From: Lachnospiraceae bacterium
GTDB lineage: Bacteria > Bacillota > Clostridia > Lachnospirales > Lachnospiraceae
Assembly (NCBI GenBank): GCA_949383255.1
Contig: CASJPF010000006.1
Coordinates: forward strand, 62,001 to 126,000
Direction of reading: 5' to 3'
Length of the DNA: 64,000 nt
In this document: positions 28,101 to 35,885 of the stretch, piece by piece
Layout: each line of letters opens with the position of its first letter
How positions within the stretch are numbered: the first letter of the stretch is position 1
Program-made: the position numbers and the translations under genes
Notes under the pieces: generated by a model
What the model saw: only the letters and a program-made list of their open reading frames with translations
What the model was told of the DNA's origin: nothing
Database searches by the model: none

Positions 28101-31100
28101 CAGTTTTACCTCTGGCGACAGGTGTAAAAGTTAAACTAGGAGAGGAAGATATTACAGAGAAAACGGCGATTTATGATTTGGTGACAAAGAAATTTATTGC
28201 TGTTGGGACAAAGAAATTAAAACAGCCAGCAGAGATGCTTAGTGCTGTTGTGTCCCCAAGCAATGCAAGTCAAAAGGTAACATGGGAGTCCAATAATTCT
28301 TCTGTAATTCAGTTTAAGGACAAAGAAAAAGGTATTGTAACCGGAAACATTAGTGGAACAGCAGAAATAACAGCACTGACAAAAGATGGAAGCAACAAAG
28401 TTGGGAAAACAACGATTAGAACAAAACGAATTGTGCAATCGTTTGTGTTAGAGCCAAAGGAAGTAGATAAGAACACACCGGTTGTGTTGGATTCTCAGGG
28501 CAGGGTATTGTTGACTAGCGGATGTAGTGTAAGGCTAGTTCCTAAATTTACACCTGCAGATGCTACTGATGAGGGATTAAAATGGGAAATGAATCCCAAG
28601 AATTGTCTTACAATTGATGCGGAGAAGAAGATTATTACTGCGAAGGATGTGGGAAGCGAAACCAAAGTGACATTGAAGGCAACTTCTATGGATGGCGGCG
28701 AGGCTTCTTATGAGATGGAGTTTATCGTTATTCCTAGGATAGAATCTATTGAAATCTATAAAGCAACAGACATGAAGCACCCTGTTAATGGGAAGTCAAT
28801 TGGTTTGAATCCTGAGACAGACAGTAAAACATTAACTCTTCGAGCAAAAAATAAACCAGACGATGCATCGCAAGTTGTTTTATGGAAATCGGCAAATACA
28901 AAAGTGGCGACAGTGGAAGATCATAAAGATGGAAGCTGCACCGTGACAGTAAATGGATATGGAAAAACAGAAATTATTGCTACAGCAGCAGATGGCAGTG
29001 GTGTTACAGCATCCGTTACAATAAATGTTTCGTCGCTCGTATCTTCTATAACTATTACAGGAAGTAGCAAGGTTGCAAAAGGCGGAAAAATAAAACTAAA
29101 GGCAGAGGTTTTTCCAAAATCAGCAGAAAATAAAGCAGTTTGTTGGGAGTCAGATGATACATCTATTGCAACTGTAGATAAAAATACAGGAGAAGTAACA
29201 GGAATCAGTAAAGGTGTGGCAGATATTACTGCTACAGCAGCGGATGGAGGCGGTGCTTCTGAAACGTTTCCGGTAAAAGTTACAGAGGCAGTGAAAACCT
29301 TTGATATTATGATACCAGATGGAAACACAAATCTGGAAGATGATGTGATTGTTACAAACAAAATAGTAGGAATTGACCTTGACGCAGGAATGGAAACCCG
29401 CACGTTAGCAGCAAGAATTTTGCCTGAGGAGGCAAGCCAGATTGTCGATTGGAAATCTAGCAATGAGAAGGTTGCTACGATTGATGAAAAAGGTACGATT
29501 ACAGCGAAATCACTTGGCAGAGCAATTATTACAGCAACCACAATTGACGGCAGCAACAAAACTGCAAAAGTAACAGTAAATGTGGCAACACTTGTAAGAA
29601 GTATTTCGATTACTGGAAGCCACTATGTAGGGGCGGGGCAATCGATTCAATTACATGCAGAAGTGACCGACAAAGATGCAGCAAACAAAAATATAATATG
29701 GACAAGCAGTGACAAGAACGCTGTTGTAGTAGACGACAGTGGCTATGTGACTGCAATTAGTGGGACAGGGGAAGCAACAGCAAAGATTAGAGCGGAGGCA
29801 GCGGACGGCAGCGGCAAGTACGCAGAACATATCGTTTATGTAATGGGGAAGAACGATAAAATAGAGATTACTGAATTTAACGGAAGCTATATAAGCGCTG
29901 ATAAAAGTTCAGAAATAGATATGCAAGATATAAATAGCAACCGCAGAGTATCTTTTGTTGCGGAACTTAGTGGTGGCTCAAATCAGCAAAACGATTATCG
30001 CAAAGAAGTAGAGTGGTTCACATCGAATAAAGCCATTGCGGAAGTTTATTTAATTGAAAATAACTATGGTTACAGTGAGGCGACTATCCAGATTAAAAAA
30101 GAAGGAAAGGTGACAATTACCGCAAGGACCACAGATGGTTCTAAGAAAGAAGATTCCTATACATTGAATGTGACAGATATAGATCCAACTGTAAAAATCA
30201 TTGGTCCCAAACAGGTGGCAAAAGGGAAAAAGATACAACTTTCTACAGAGGGAGGGGTAGCTGTAACTTGGTCTTCTTTGGATCCATCGCTTGCCACAGT
30301 CGATTCTAAAGGGAAAGTAACCGCAAAGAAGAATGTAGAAGGAACTGCTATTATTAGAGCAACTTCAAAAAAGGGAAGTGAAAAGACAGATGATTATTAT
30401 GTTGAAGTATGTTCTGCGGTTTCTAGTGTAGATATTTTGGCAAATGGGGTCTCTGTAAAAGATAAAAAGCTTGGAGTAGATTTGATTAAAGGATTTACAC
30501 TAGATGAAGGTAAGACATGGAATAATGATATCAAGTTTAATGCATCGGTGGATGGTGCTTCCTATGATGATAGAGTGACATGGAAATCTAACAAAACAGC
30601 TGTTGCTACAGTGGATGAAAAAGGTAATGTCGAGATTAAGAAAAATGGTACAGCAGTGATTACTGCAACCGCTACTGATGGCAGCAATAAAAAGGCGAGT
30701 GTTACATTAGTAGTCACAAAGCAGATAACAAAAATTGAACCGGCAGATGGTGTTTACGATGTCTATGTGGGTTATAAAAAATCTGTCCAGTTAAAGCTGG
30801 CGTTTAAACCATTAGCAGCGACAACGAAAAAAGTGACATGGGAAAGCGAAGTAAAAAGTTTGGTATCTGTAAATAAAAGTGGTAAGATTACGGTAAAGAA
30901 ACTATTTGGCAGCGGAGATTATGATACAAGCAGCGATAGTAATGTGATTGTCAGAGCAATTGCGGCAGATGGTGGCACAGCAATCTGTGAGTTCCGAGTT
31001 CATTGTGTGGCGCCTGCAACAAAAGTACAGATTGTGGAACAAAAGGATAATGTCAATCTCGAATATGCGTCCATTGTCGGAATAGATATTGATACGAATC

Positions 31101-31648
31101 ATGCAAACATTACGCTGAAAGCCGATATTACCGGTGCAAAAAATTATGTCGATCAATATGGCGTTAGCAAACAGGTAACATGGAAATCTAGCAATCCGAA
31201 TATTGCGGAGGTGACACCAAACTATGATGGAAGCTGTATTGTGACTGGGCACAGCAATGGAAAGGTCACGATTACTGCGACAGCAACAGACGGAAGTAAG
31301 AAATCAGGTAAGATTACTTTATATGTAGGCAAGATGGTTAAGAGTATTGATGTAGCAAAAGATATCTGGAAAGAAAAAGACAATGAAGGTCGAGAGATCA
31401 TTACGCTGTTTGTAAAAAGTGTTAAGAACAAAAAGACATTACAGCTTTCCGATAAGTTAATTGTCAATCCAATTACTGCTACAAATAAGAAACTGACTTA
31501 TAAGAGCAGTAATTCTAAATTGGTTTCCGTAAGCTCCTCTGGTAAACTAACCGCCAAAAAGAGAGGACAGGAGGATGTGGTTATTACAATAACCACAAAT
31601 GATGGTTCTAGGATAAAAAAAGAAATTGTTGTGCGCGTATTACAATAA
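25109..31648 (+). CDS. Giant secreted GLUG / Big_2 repeat protein
   Basis: About 2179 residues. A basic start and hydrophobic stretch (VAAVILSVALITTELPQTG) form a signal peptide ending near residue 33. A Thr/Glu/Ser-rich low-complexity region spans about 40-225. GLUG-type repeats (GIVGVNEGNIENCVF, GGIVGRNNGVIQNCY) run from about 265 to 635. A Flg_new/InlB-type repeat (GWYSDAGLN, TLYAKWKS) lies near 745-810. About fourteen Big_2-like Ig domains run to the end, each with a motif like VATVDEKG and ITATATDGS. No LPxTG, membrane helix or S-layer domain ends the protein. GAGGAGG precedes this ATG; the earlier start MRRN is the ribosome site itself. Probably a secreted adhesin or matrix protein. Confidence 0.85.
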   Translation: MQYKGLKRIKRVAAVILSVALITTELPQTGIAYASETDEYETQMTAGQEESPTHQEGNTTTYESEEVEEIEESAEESEIEQDTGTESAEFTEVESSTEAISTKTTELETESSTETISAKPTETEGSTETASTGTTEIETESSTETISTGTTETETESSTETAETESNTETESGTEETETDTIETEENTETEGTEDSTELETTELETMELETVTIETTEMQTSVPVPEVDASVYISKSKRNTTSFDVVSVRAYASVQDPVEISSNEYRIENKDQFLGFLTGKNDYDGSTVTLACNIDMKSEPAYYSGGFAGIFDGNGYSIQNLKVDQGLFPVIQSGAVVKNLHISNASLTGERSAGVIAGRNDGMITNCVVTGNLESTSDMDFTAGIVGVNEGNIENCVFAGRITASASTTDAEKDIGGIVGRNNGVIQNCYTVGSINTKAAVVAGIAGTNTSRESDSIKNCANYMSIEGAYIVAGIVGINEGEVADCTNYGVVRQKNNSQEIGEAGGIVAQNKLGTIHDCYNYAAVNGEDKNIGGIAGSTSGAITRCGNIGSVTGLANVGGVVGLYNGNREYSIGECFNQGSINGSGGTTKSVGIGGILGSSGESYRVPIENCYNTGSVRAAKTSQYLGGIAGIIKKGFISNCYHAGNITGEEGSYAAMLVGFFGKEEDTSYTSCLYVGDEHSIAFYREKGGVSDAEMAKTSSALKSQDAITILGGSFSSDNSGINDGYPILSGQEEPEYWYPVVYELNGGYSGSSYFELINKGNSVNKPEDPTKNYAEFQGWYSDAGLNVSYNFNNQVNAPVTLYAKWKSATIVEDMELFQTSIELIKGEEYAIKVRFTPEKAENTEMVWDSDDTSVATVDEKGVIRAEAPGSATITGTLKDNSLSKSLELKVTVSKKDSIIHIRRVEDGAELEDLDIAVKETIVLEAVTKGFSDNAEIQWGPGNNEYVKISPKANTLGTPKAEVTGLKPTPSGSPVKVKFTVTDGDTISSKSVNITVLPLATGVKVKLGEEDITEKTAIYDLVTKKFIAVGTKKLKQPAEMLSAVVSPSNASQKVTWESNNSSVIQFKDKEKGIVTGNISGTAEITALTKDGSNKVGKTTIRTKRIVQSFVLEPKEVDKNTPVVLDSQGRVLLTSGCSVRLVPKFTPADATDEGLKWEMNPKNCLTIDAEKKIITAKDVGSETKVTLKATSMDGGEASYEMEFIVIPRIESIEIYKATDMKHPVNGKSIGLNPETDSKTLTLRAKNKPDDASQVVLWKSANTKVATVEDHKDGSCTVTVNGYGKTEIIATAADGSGVTASVTINVSSLVSSITITGSSKVAKGGKIKLKAEVFPKSAENKAVCWESDDTSIATVDKNTGEVTGISKGVADITATAADGGGASETFPVKVTEAVKTFDIMIPDGNTNLEDDVIVTNKIVGIDLDAGMETRTLAARILPEEASQIVDWKSSNEKVATIDEKGTITAKSLGRAIITATTIDGSNKTAKVTVNVATLVRSISITGSHYVGAGQSIQLHAEVTDKDAANKNIIWTSSDKNAVVVDDSGYVTAISGTGEATAKIRAEAADGSGKYAEHIVYVMGKNDKIEITEFNGSYISADKSSEIDMQDINSNRRVSFVAELSGGSNQQNDYRKEVEWFTSNKAIAEVYLIENNYGYSEATIQIKKEGKVTITARTTDGSKKEDSYTLNVTDIDPTVKIIGPKQVAKGKKIQLSTEGGVAVTWSSLDPSLATVDSKGKVTAKKNVEGTAIIRATSKKGSEKTDDYYVEVCSAVSSVDILANGVSVKDKKLGVDLIKGFTLDEGKTWNNDIKFNASVDGASYDDRVTWKSNKTAVATVDEKGNVEIKKNGTAVITATATDGSNKKASVTLVVTKQITKIEPADGVYDVYVGYKKSVQLKLAFKPLAATTKKVTWESEVKSLVSVNKSGKITVKKLFGSGDYDTSSDSNVIVRAIAADGGTAICEFRVHCVAPATKVQIVEQKDNVNLEYASIVGIDIDTNHANITLKADITGAKNYVDQYGVSKQVTWKSSNPNIAEVTPNYDGSCIVTGHSNGKVTITATATDGSKKSGKITLYVGKMVKSIDVAKDIWKEKDNEGREIITLFVKSVKNKKTLQLSDKLIVNPITATNKKLTYKSSNSKLVSVSSSGKLTAKKRGQEDVVITITTNDGSRIKKEIVVRVLQ
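25382..25591 (+). repeat. Tandem 48-base coding repeat (Thr/Glu/Ser-rich)
   Basis: Units of 16 codons of the type ETESSTETISTGTTET: two full units, one of 14 codons, another full unit and a half unit, fading into degenerate ET-rich sequence up to about 25765. The repeat is in frame, so slippage would alter stalk length only. Confidence 0.8.
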
Positions 31649-31673
31649 GGAATTAAAATAAAGTCCAAGACAG

Positions 31674-31714
31674 GTTACAGTTTAGTCTAAAACTTTGCAT
31701 TTACTGCAAATTAT
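31674..31714 (+). repeat. Intergenic repeat, family 3, copy 2
   Basis: GTTACAGTTTAG, seven bases, CTTTGCA, a short loop, then TGCAAATTAT, matching the copy after the chemoreceptor gene. It begins 26 bases after the giant gene's stop codon and is again in the sense orientation of the preceding gene. Confidence 0.65.
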
Positions 31715-31848
31715 AGAATTATAAGCCATGTAAAATTGTGTAGTGGCAGAGATGCATCAAGCTACAAGGCATGGCTTTGACGCCATCAAGTGGTTTTGCA
31801 TGGCTTGATACCTGTAACAGAAAGCCGAAGGCCGAACTGTTACCAAAA

Positions 31849-31881
31849 CAGTGTATTCTACAGAGAATACACTGTTTTTTT
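31849..31881 (+). terminator. Rho-independent terminator after the giant Big_2 gene
   Basis: A perfect ten-pair stem CAGTGTATTC/GAATACACTG with a six-base loop, followed by seven T. It is the clearest terminator in the window. Confidence 0.9.
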
Positions 31882-32076
31882 CTACATACACTAGGCATTA
31901 GTATAAAAATGTGTTACTATTTCGGTAGGAGAACAATCTCCTACTGAGATAAACCTCCAGCAAGATTGCAGGCGTGCGAATCTGTAATTTGTCAGCGGAG
32001 CTGACCCGCACACCGCAGTAAGAATGCCAATGGCATTTTTGAACGCTACATGGAAATTTTTGTAACAATTTAGACA

Positions 32077-32101
32077 GGTCTTCACAAGACTTGTGAAGAC
32101 C
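32077..32101. other. Perfect 12-pair hairpin
   Basis: GGTCTTCACAAG, a one-base centre, then CTTGTGAAGACC. The preceding GTAACAATTTAGACAGG resembles the start of repeat family 3. No T-run follows. It could be a protein-binding palindrome or an RNA fold in the leader of the right glycan operon. Confidence 0.6.
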
Positions 32102-32235
32102 ATATGAACATGTAAAACTTGAGAGCAAAAATCCATCGCCAAAGGCGATTTTCAATGGATTTTTGCAGTAACAGGTCAGCTTGTCTGAACTGTTATAAAT
32201 TTTTAGCAATAACAATAAATGAGGTCAGAACAGAT

Positions 32236-34128
32236 ATGTGTGGAATAGCAGGTTTTTGCAACAGCCCTAAAAATTGGAAAGAAAATATAGAAAAGATGAA
32301 TCAAAGAATGTATCACAGGGGACCGGATGCAGGTGGGATCTGGGCAGATGATACAGCCAATGTTGTGTTGGGACATCGCAGGCTTTCCATTGTAGATTTG
32401 TCAGAGACAGGTATGCAGCCAATGCACTCTGCTTCTGGAAGGTATGTATGTGTGTTTAACGGTGAGATTTATAACTATCGCAGGCTGCGGGATAAGCTAT
32501 TAAAAGAGAAAAAAATAACTGCTTTTCGAGGAACTTCTGATACAGAAGTGTTGCTTGAGGCGATTGAGGCATATGGTGTGACAGAGACTATCAAACATTG
32601 TAAAGGAATGTTTGCCATTGCATTGTTTGATAAAAAGACAAGGCGGTTGACATTGATTCGAGACCGGATTGGTGAGAAGCCACTATACTATGGATTTGTT
32701 CATGGACATTTTGTCTTTGCCTCAGATATTGGCAGTATTCGTGTGCTAGACGGCTTTGATAATGCAATTGACACCAAGGTACTGCAATTGTATTTTATTC
32801 ATGGATATATTCCAGCGCCGTATTCTATTTATCAAAATATCTATAAGCTGGATGCAGGCTGTATGTTGGAGTTAGACCCACCTTATAAGGAACCAAAAAT
32901 AACAACATACTGGTCTGTGCGAGAAGTAGCAAAATATGGACAGGCACATTTGTTTCAAGGGAACAGACAGGAAGCAGCAGATGAACTTGAACGATTGTTA
33001 AAGGCTTCTATCAAAGAACAGATGGTGGCAGATGTTCCAGTCGGTGCATTTTTGTCCGCGGGGATTGACAGCAGTACCATTGTGGCACTCATGCAGGCGC
33101 AGTCTTCACGCAAGGTGCAGAGTTTTACAATTGGTATGGAAGATCCTGCATATAACGAAGCTACTTACGCAAAGGAAATTGCACAGCATCTTGGCACAGA
33201 GCACACAGAGCTTTATATTACAGCCAAAGATGCAAAAGCAGTGATTCCAAAACTTTCTTGGATTTTTGGAGAACCATTTGCAGATTCTTCCCAGATTCCA
33301 ACGTATCTTGTAAGCAAAATGACAAAACAGCATGTAACGGTGTCACTAAGTGGCGATGGAGGAGATGAGCTTTTTTGTGGGTATGGTTCCTACGCGTCAA
33401 TCAATCGCATTTGGGGAAAAATGAAACGCTATCCCTATGGAATCCGAAAACTTGCCAGTAAGTTTCTAGTGGGAAATCCGCTGATTCGGGATAATCAATT
33501 GCTACAGACAAAAGCGTATCTTTTGGGGGCAAAAAGCCCTGAACATTTGTATGAGTTATCCAATGCGCAAGAAGCTTCAAATCTTCATATTGCATTGGAA
33601 CAGGAAACATATAGATATAAACACAACAGCGTTCCTTATGGGGCGCTGAGCGATCCCCAAAGTAGCATTATGTTAATGGATATGGAAGTCTATCACCCAG
33701 ATGATATTTTGGTCAAAGTTGACCGTACTGCAATGGCGGTTTCGCTCGAAACACGGGTGCCTATGCTGGATAAAGACGTGGTTGAGTTTGCTTGGACAAT
33801 TCCTATGGCGTATAAAAAACAAGGGAATGAGGGCAAACTAATATTAAAAGATGTATTGTACCGTTATGTTCCAAAAGAGATGATGGACCGACCCAAAAAA
33901 GGATTTTCTATCCCAATTACACAGTGGCTTTTAGAACCAGAGCTTCGACAGTGGGCAGAGTCTTTGCTTGACTATGAACAAATCCAACGGCAGGGGATTT
34001 TGAATGCAGAAGCAGTGCAGCGGATTTGGAGAGATTTTACAGAGAGAGGGAACTGGCGTATTCAGATTTGGTATCTGTTAATGTTTCAGAGCTGGATGTT
34101 GGATTGCGAAAAAATGTATATTGGATAA
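32236..34128 (+). CDS. asnB: Asparagine synthase-like glutamine amidotransferase (second copy)
   Basis: A 630-residue class II amidotransferase. Catalytic Cys2 is in MCGIAGF, which requires this start; the upstream extension of the frame has no ribosome site, while GAGGT lies ten bases before this ATG. YHRGPDAGG, FNGEIYNYR and RDRIGEKPLYYG are typical of AsnB. The ATP loop reads SAGIDSS instead of the usual SGGxDSS, whereas the first copy keeps SGG. SGDGGDELFCGY is intact. It heads the right-hand glycan operon. As with the first copy, amidation of a uronic-acid residue is a plausible role, and two divergent copies may serve two substrates. Confidence 0.87.
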   Translation: MCGIAGFCNSPKNWKENIEKMNQRMYHRGPDAGGIWADDTANVVLGHRRLSIVDLSETGMQPMHSASGRYVCVFNGEIYNYRRLRDKLLKEKKITAFRGTSDTEVLLEAIEAYGVTETIKHCKGMFAIALFDKKTRRLTLIRDRIGEKPLYYGFVHGHFVFASDIGSIRVLDGFDNAIDTKVLQLYFIHGYIPAPYSIYQNIYKLDAGCMLELDPPYKEPKITTYWSVREVAKYGQAHLFQGNRQEAADELERLLKASIKEQMVADVPVGAFLSAGIDSSTIVALMQAQSSRKVQSFTIGMEDPAYNEATYAKEIAQHLGTEHTELYITAKDAKAVIPKLSWIFGEPFADSSQIPTYLVSKMTKQHVTVSLSGDGGDELFCGYGSYASINRIWGKMKRYPYGIRKLASKFLVGNPLIRDNQLLQTKAYLLGAKSPEHLYELSNAQEASNLHIALEQETYRYKHNSVPYGALSDPQSSIMLMDMEVYHPDDILVKVDRTAMAVSLETRVPMLDKDVVEFAWTIPMAYKKQGNEGKLILKDVLYRYVPKEMMDRPKKGFSIPITQWLLEPELRQWAESLLDYEQIQRQGILNAEAVQRIWRDFTERGNWRIQIWYLLMFQSWMLDCEKMYIG

Positions 34129-34141
34129 AGCGGAGGAAAAA

Positions 34142-35851
34142 ATGCTTTCTGTATTTTTTAACTGGATCTATATTGCAATCACTGCATTTTTGATGGGAAT
34201 GCGGCTGCGCGAAATTGTATGGAGGCACTTTCAATACCGTGTAAAAAGTATCAGTAGTATTTTGGCGGCAGGATTGATAACAATTACTGTGTATGCGCAG
34301 GTGTTTAGTTTGTTTTATAAAGTTGGCGCAGTGGCGAATCTTGTTCTTGTAGGAATGTGCATTCCGGTTGTGGCGATACAGCACCAGCAGATTACACAAC
34401 TATTATGTAGTGTATGGAGAAACAACAGCAGGGCAAGAAAGCTTGTGTTGGCGGTAAGTGTTATCTTGTGGTGCTTTTGTACTTCGCGCGGGTATATGCA
34501 CTATGATTCTGATTTGTATCATGCACAGAGTATTCGATGGATTGAGGAATATGGTATTGTAAAGGGACTGGGCAATATTCATGTGCGTTTTGCCTACAAC
34601 AGTTCCTTTTTTGCGTTGTCTGCACTCTACAGTATGAAATTTCTCTGTGGCAGGTCTCTGCATACGGTCAATGGATTTATAGCGCTTTTGCTTTGGATAC
34701 AGGTGCTTACTCTGTTTCAGAAAAAGAAGAATAGAAAGACATTCGTAACAGATTTTGCAAGAGTGGGTGCTTTTTATTATCTGACAGTCATTTACAGTGA
34801 TATTGTTGCGCCAGCCTCTGACTACGCTGTTATGTGCGTTGTGTTTTTTATTGTAATAAAATGGCTGGAACTTATAGAGAATGACGAAAAGCAGGCAGCG
34901 CCCTACGCCCTTTTGTGCGTGGCGGGGGGCTATGCCATGACATTAAAGCTAACAGCGGGTTTTATTTTAATATTGGTAATAAAACCGCTGTGTATCTTGC
35001 TACGAGAAAAAAAGCTGCGCGATATTGGTGTTTATCTATTATTGGGGTGTGAAGTGATTGTTCCGTGGCTTGCAAGGACAGTTTTAATATCGGGATATTT
35101 GCTATATCCATTTCCAGCATTAGATTTATTTCGTGTAGACTGGAAAATTCCTGCTGCATCGGCAGCGCTGGATGCGGCGGAAATTCGGACATGGGGAAGA
35201 GGAATTTATAATGCAGCGCTGGCTGATTTGCCAGTGGGAGAATGGTTTCCGGCATGGTTTTATAACACATTGCCTGTCATTGGAAAGTTGCTTGTACTGG
35301 CAGATATGATTTGCGTTGTTATTTTTATTCTTTTAATCATTCGGAAAGTTCTTTTTAGACGAAATTGTGAACAGATGTACGCTAATCAACTTCTGGTACT
35401 TGGCACGATTCTTTCTTCTTATATTTTTTGGCAATTTTCTGCGCCGTTATTGCGGTATGGATATGCTTATATTCTGCTTACAGTCGTGATAACGGGTGGT
35501 ATTTTATTTGATATTTTAAGAAAATACTTTGACAAATTCCAAAAAAAGGATATGATAGTAAAGATAGCGTTGTTGGGAACAGCAACACTATTCCTATTTT
35601 CGGCTGTAAAACTGCTCTCTTTTGTGCGTTATGTTTATGCGGAGTCAGCAAAACAGGCATATGTATTTCAGCAGGATTACGGGCAATATGAACTGGAAAG
35701 CTATGATGTGAATGGAGTTATATTTTATTATCCGCGCAGTGGAGATAGAGTTGGATATGATTCTTTTCCGGCAATTCCAAGAAAGACGCCAATCTTTTTT
35801 CGAGGAGAAACGATAAGGGAGGGCTTTTGCCCAGACACAACATTGAAATAA
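34142..35851 (+). CDS. Polytopic membrane protein, LIC_10190-like (GT-C-like)
   Basis: A 569-residue protein with about twelve hydrophobic segments. The first large loop contains HYDSDLYHAQSIRWIEEYG and FAYNSSFFALSALYS, which I associate with uncharacterised bacterial membrane proteins called the LIC_10190 family. The acidic DSD-like loop resembles the catalytic loop of GT-C enzymes. GGAGG lies five bases before this ATG; a TTG seven codons upstream overlaps asnB. It ends immediately before the fucosyltransferase-like gene. Likely roles are a polyprenyl-phosphate-dependent sugar transferase or a glycan polymerase-like step. Family recall is from memory. Confidence 0.55.
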   Translation: MLSVFFNWIYIAITAFLMGMRLREIVWRHFQYRVKSISSILAAGLITITVYAQVFSLFYKVGAVANLVLVGMCIPVVAIQHQQITQLLCSVWRNNSRARKLVLAVSVILWCFCTSRGYMHYDSDLYHAQSIRWIEEYGIVKGLGNIHVRFAYNSSFFALSALYSMKFLCGRSLHTVNGFIALLLWIQVLTLFQKKKNRKTFVTDFARVGAFYYLTVIYSDIVAPASDYAVMCVVFFIVIKWLELIENDEKQAAPYALLCVAGGYAMTLKLTAGFILILVIKPLCILLREKKLRDIGVYLLLGCEVIVPWLARTVLISGYLLYPFPALDLFRVDWKIPAASAALDAAEIRTWGRGIYNAALADLPVGEWFPAWFYNTLPVIGKLLVLADMICVVIFILLIIRKVLFRRNCEQMYANQLLVLGTILSSYIFWQFSAPLLRYGYAYILLTVVITGGILFDILRKYFDKFQKKDMIVKIALLGTATLFLFSAVKLLSFVRYVYAESAKQAYVFQQDYGQYELESYDVNGVIFYYPRSGDRVGYDSFPAIPRKTPIFFRGETIREGFCPDTTLK

Positions 35852-35885
35852 AATGACAAATAATATTCCTAAATGGAGACAGATT

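Larger units (their letters stand above)
31649..32235. other. 587-base non-coding region rich in hairpins
   Basis: No gene with a credible start or known motif is present. By eye it holds repeat family 3 copy 2, an imperfect ATCAAGC...GCTTGAT fold with CATGGC arms near 31757-31810, and a GTAACAG/CTGTTAC hairpin at 31814-31843. Then come a terminator, a GGTAGGAGA/TCTCCTACT hairpin near 31924-31946, and a GTCAGC/GCTGAC hairpin within GTGCG/CGCAC arms near 31975-32013. An AATGCC/GGCATT hairpin near 32022-32036, a 12-pair hairpin at 32077-32101, AAAATCCAT/ATGGATTTT arms near 32128-32165 and a GTAACAG/CTGTTAT hairpin at 32168-32196 complete it. It separates the surface-protein gene from the right glycan operon and may act as that operon's leader. 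Confidence 0.6.

Noticed and set aside
28921..29559. A 212-residue minus-strand frame opposite the Big_2 domains.
   Set aside because: It mirrors repetitive Big_2 codons, has no start signal and overlaps a well-supported gene completely.
31649..32235. A CRISPR array or known riboswitch in the hairpin-rich gap.
   Set aside because: The hairpins are all different, with no regular repeat-spacer spacing, and I recognise no riboswitch core.
32119..32235. An N-terminal extension of the second asparagine-synthase gene.
   Set aside because: The catalytic cysteine must be residue 2, so translation has to begin at the MCGIAGF codon; the upstream frame is hairpin DNA.
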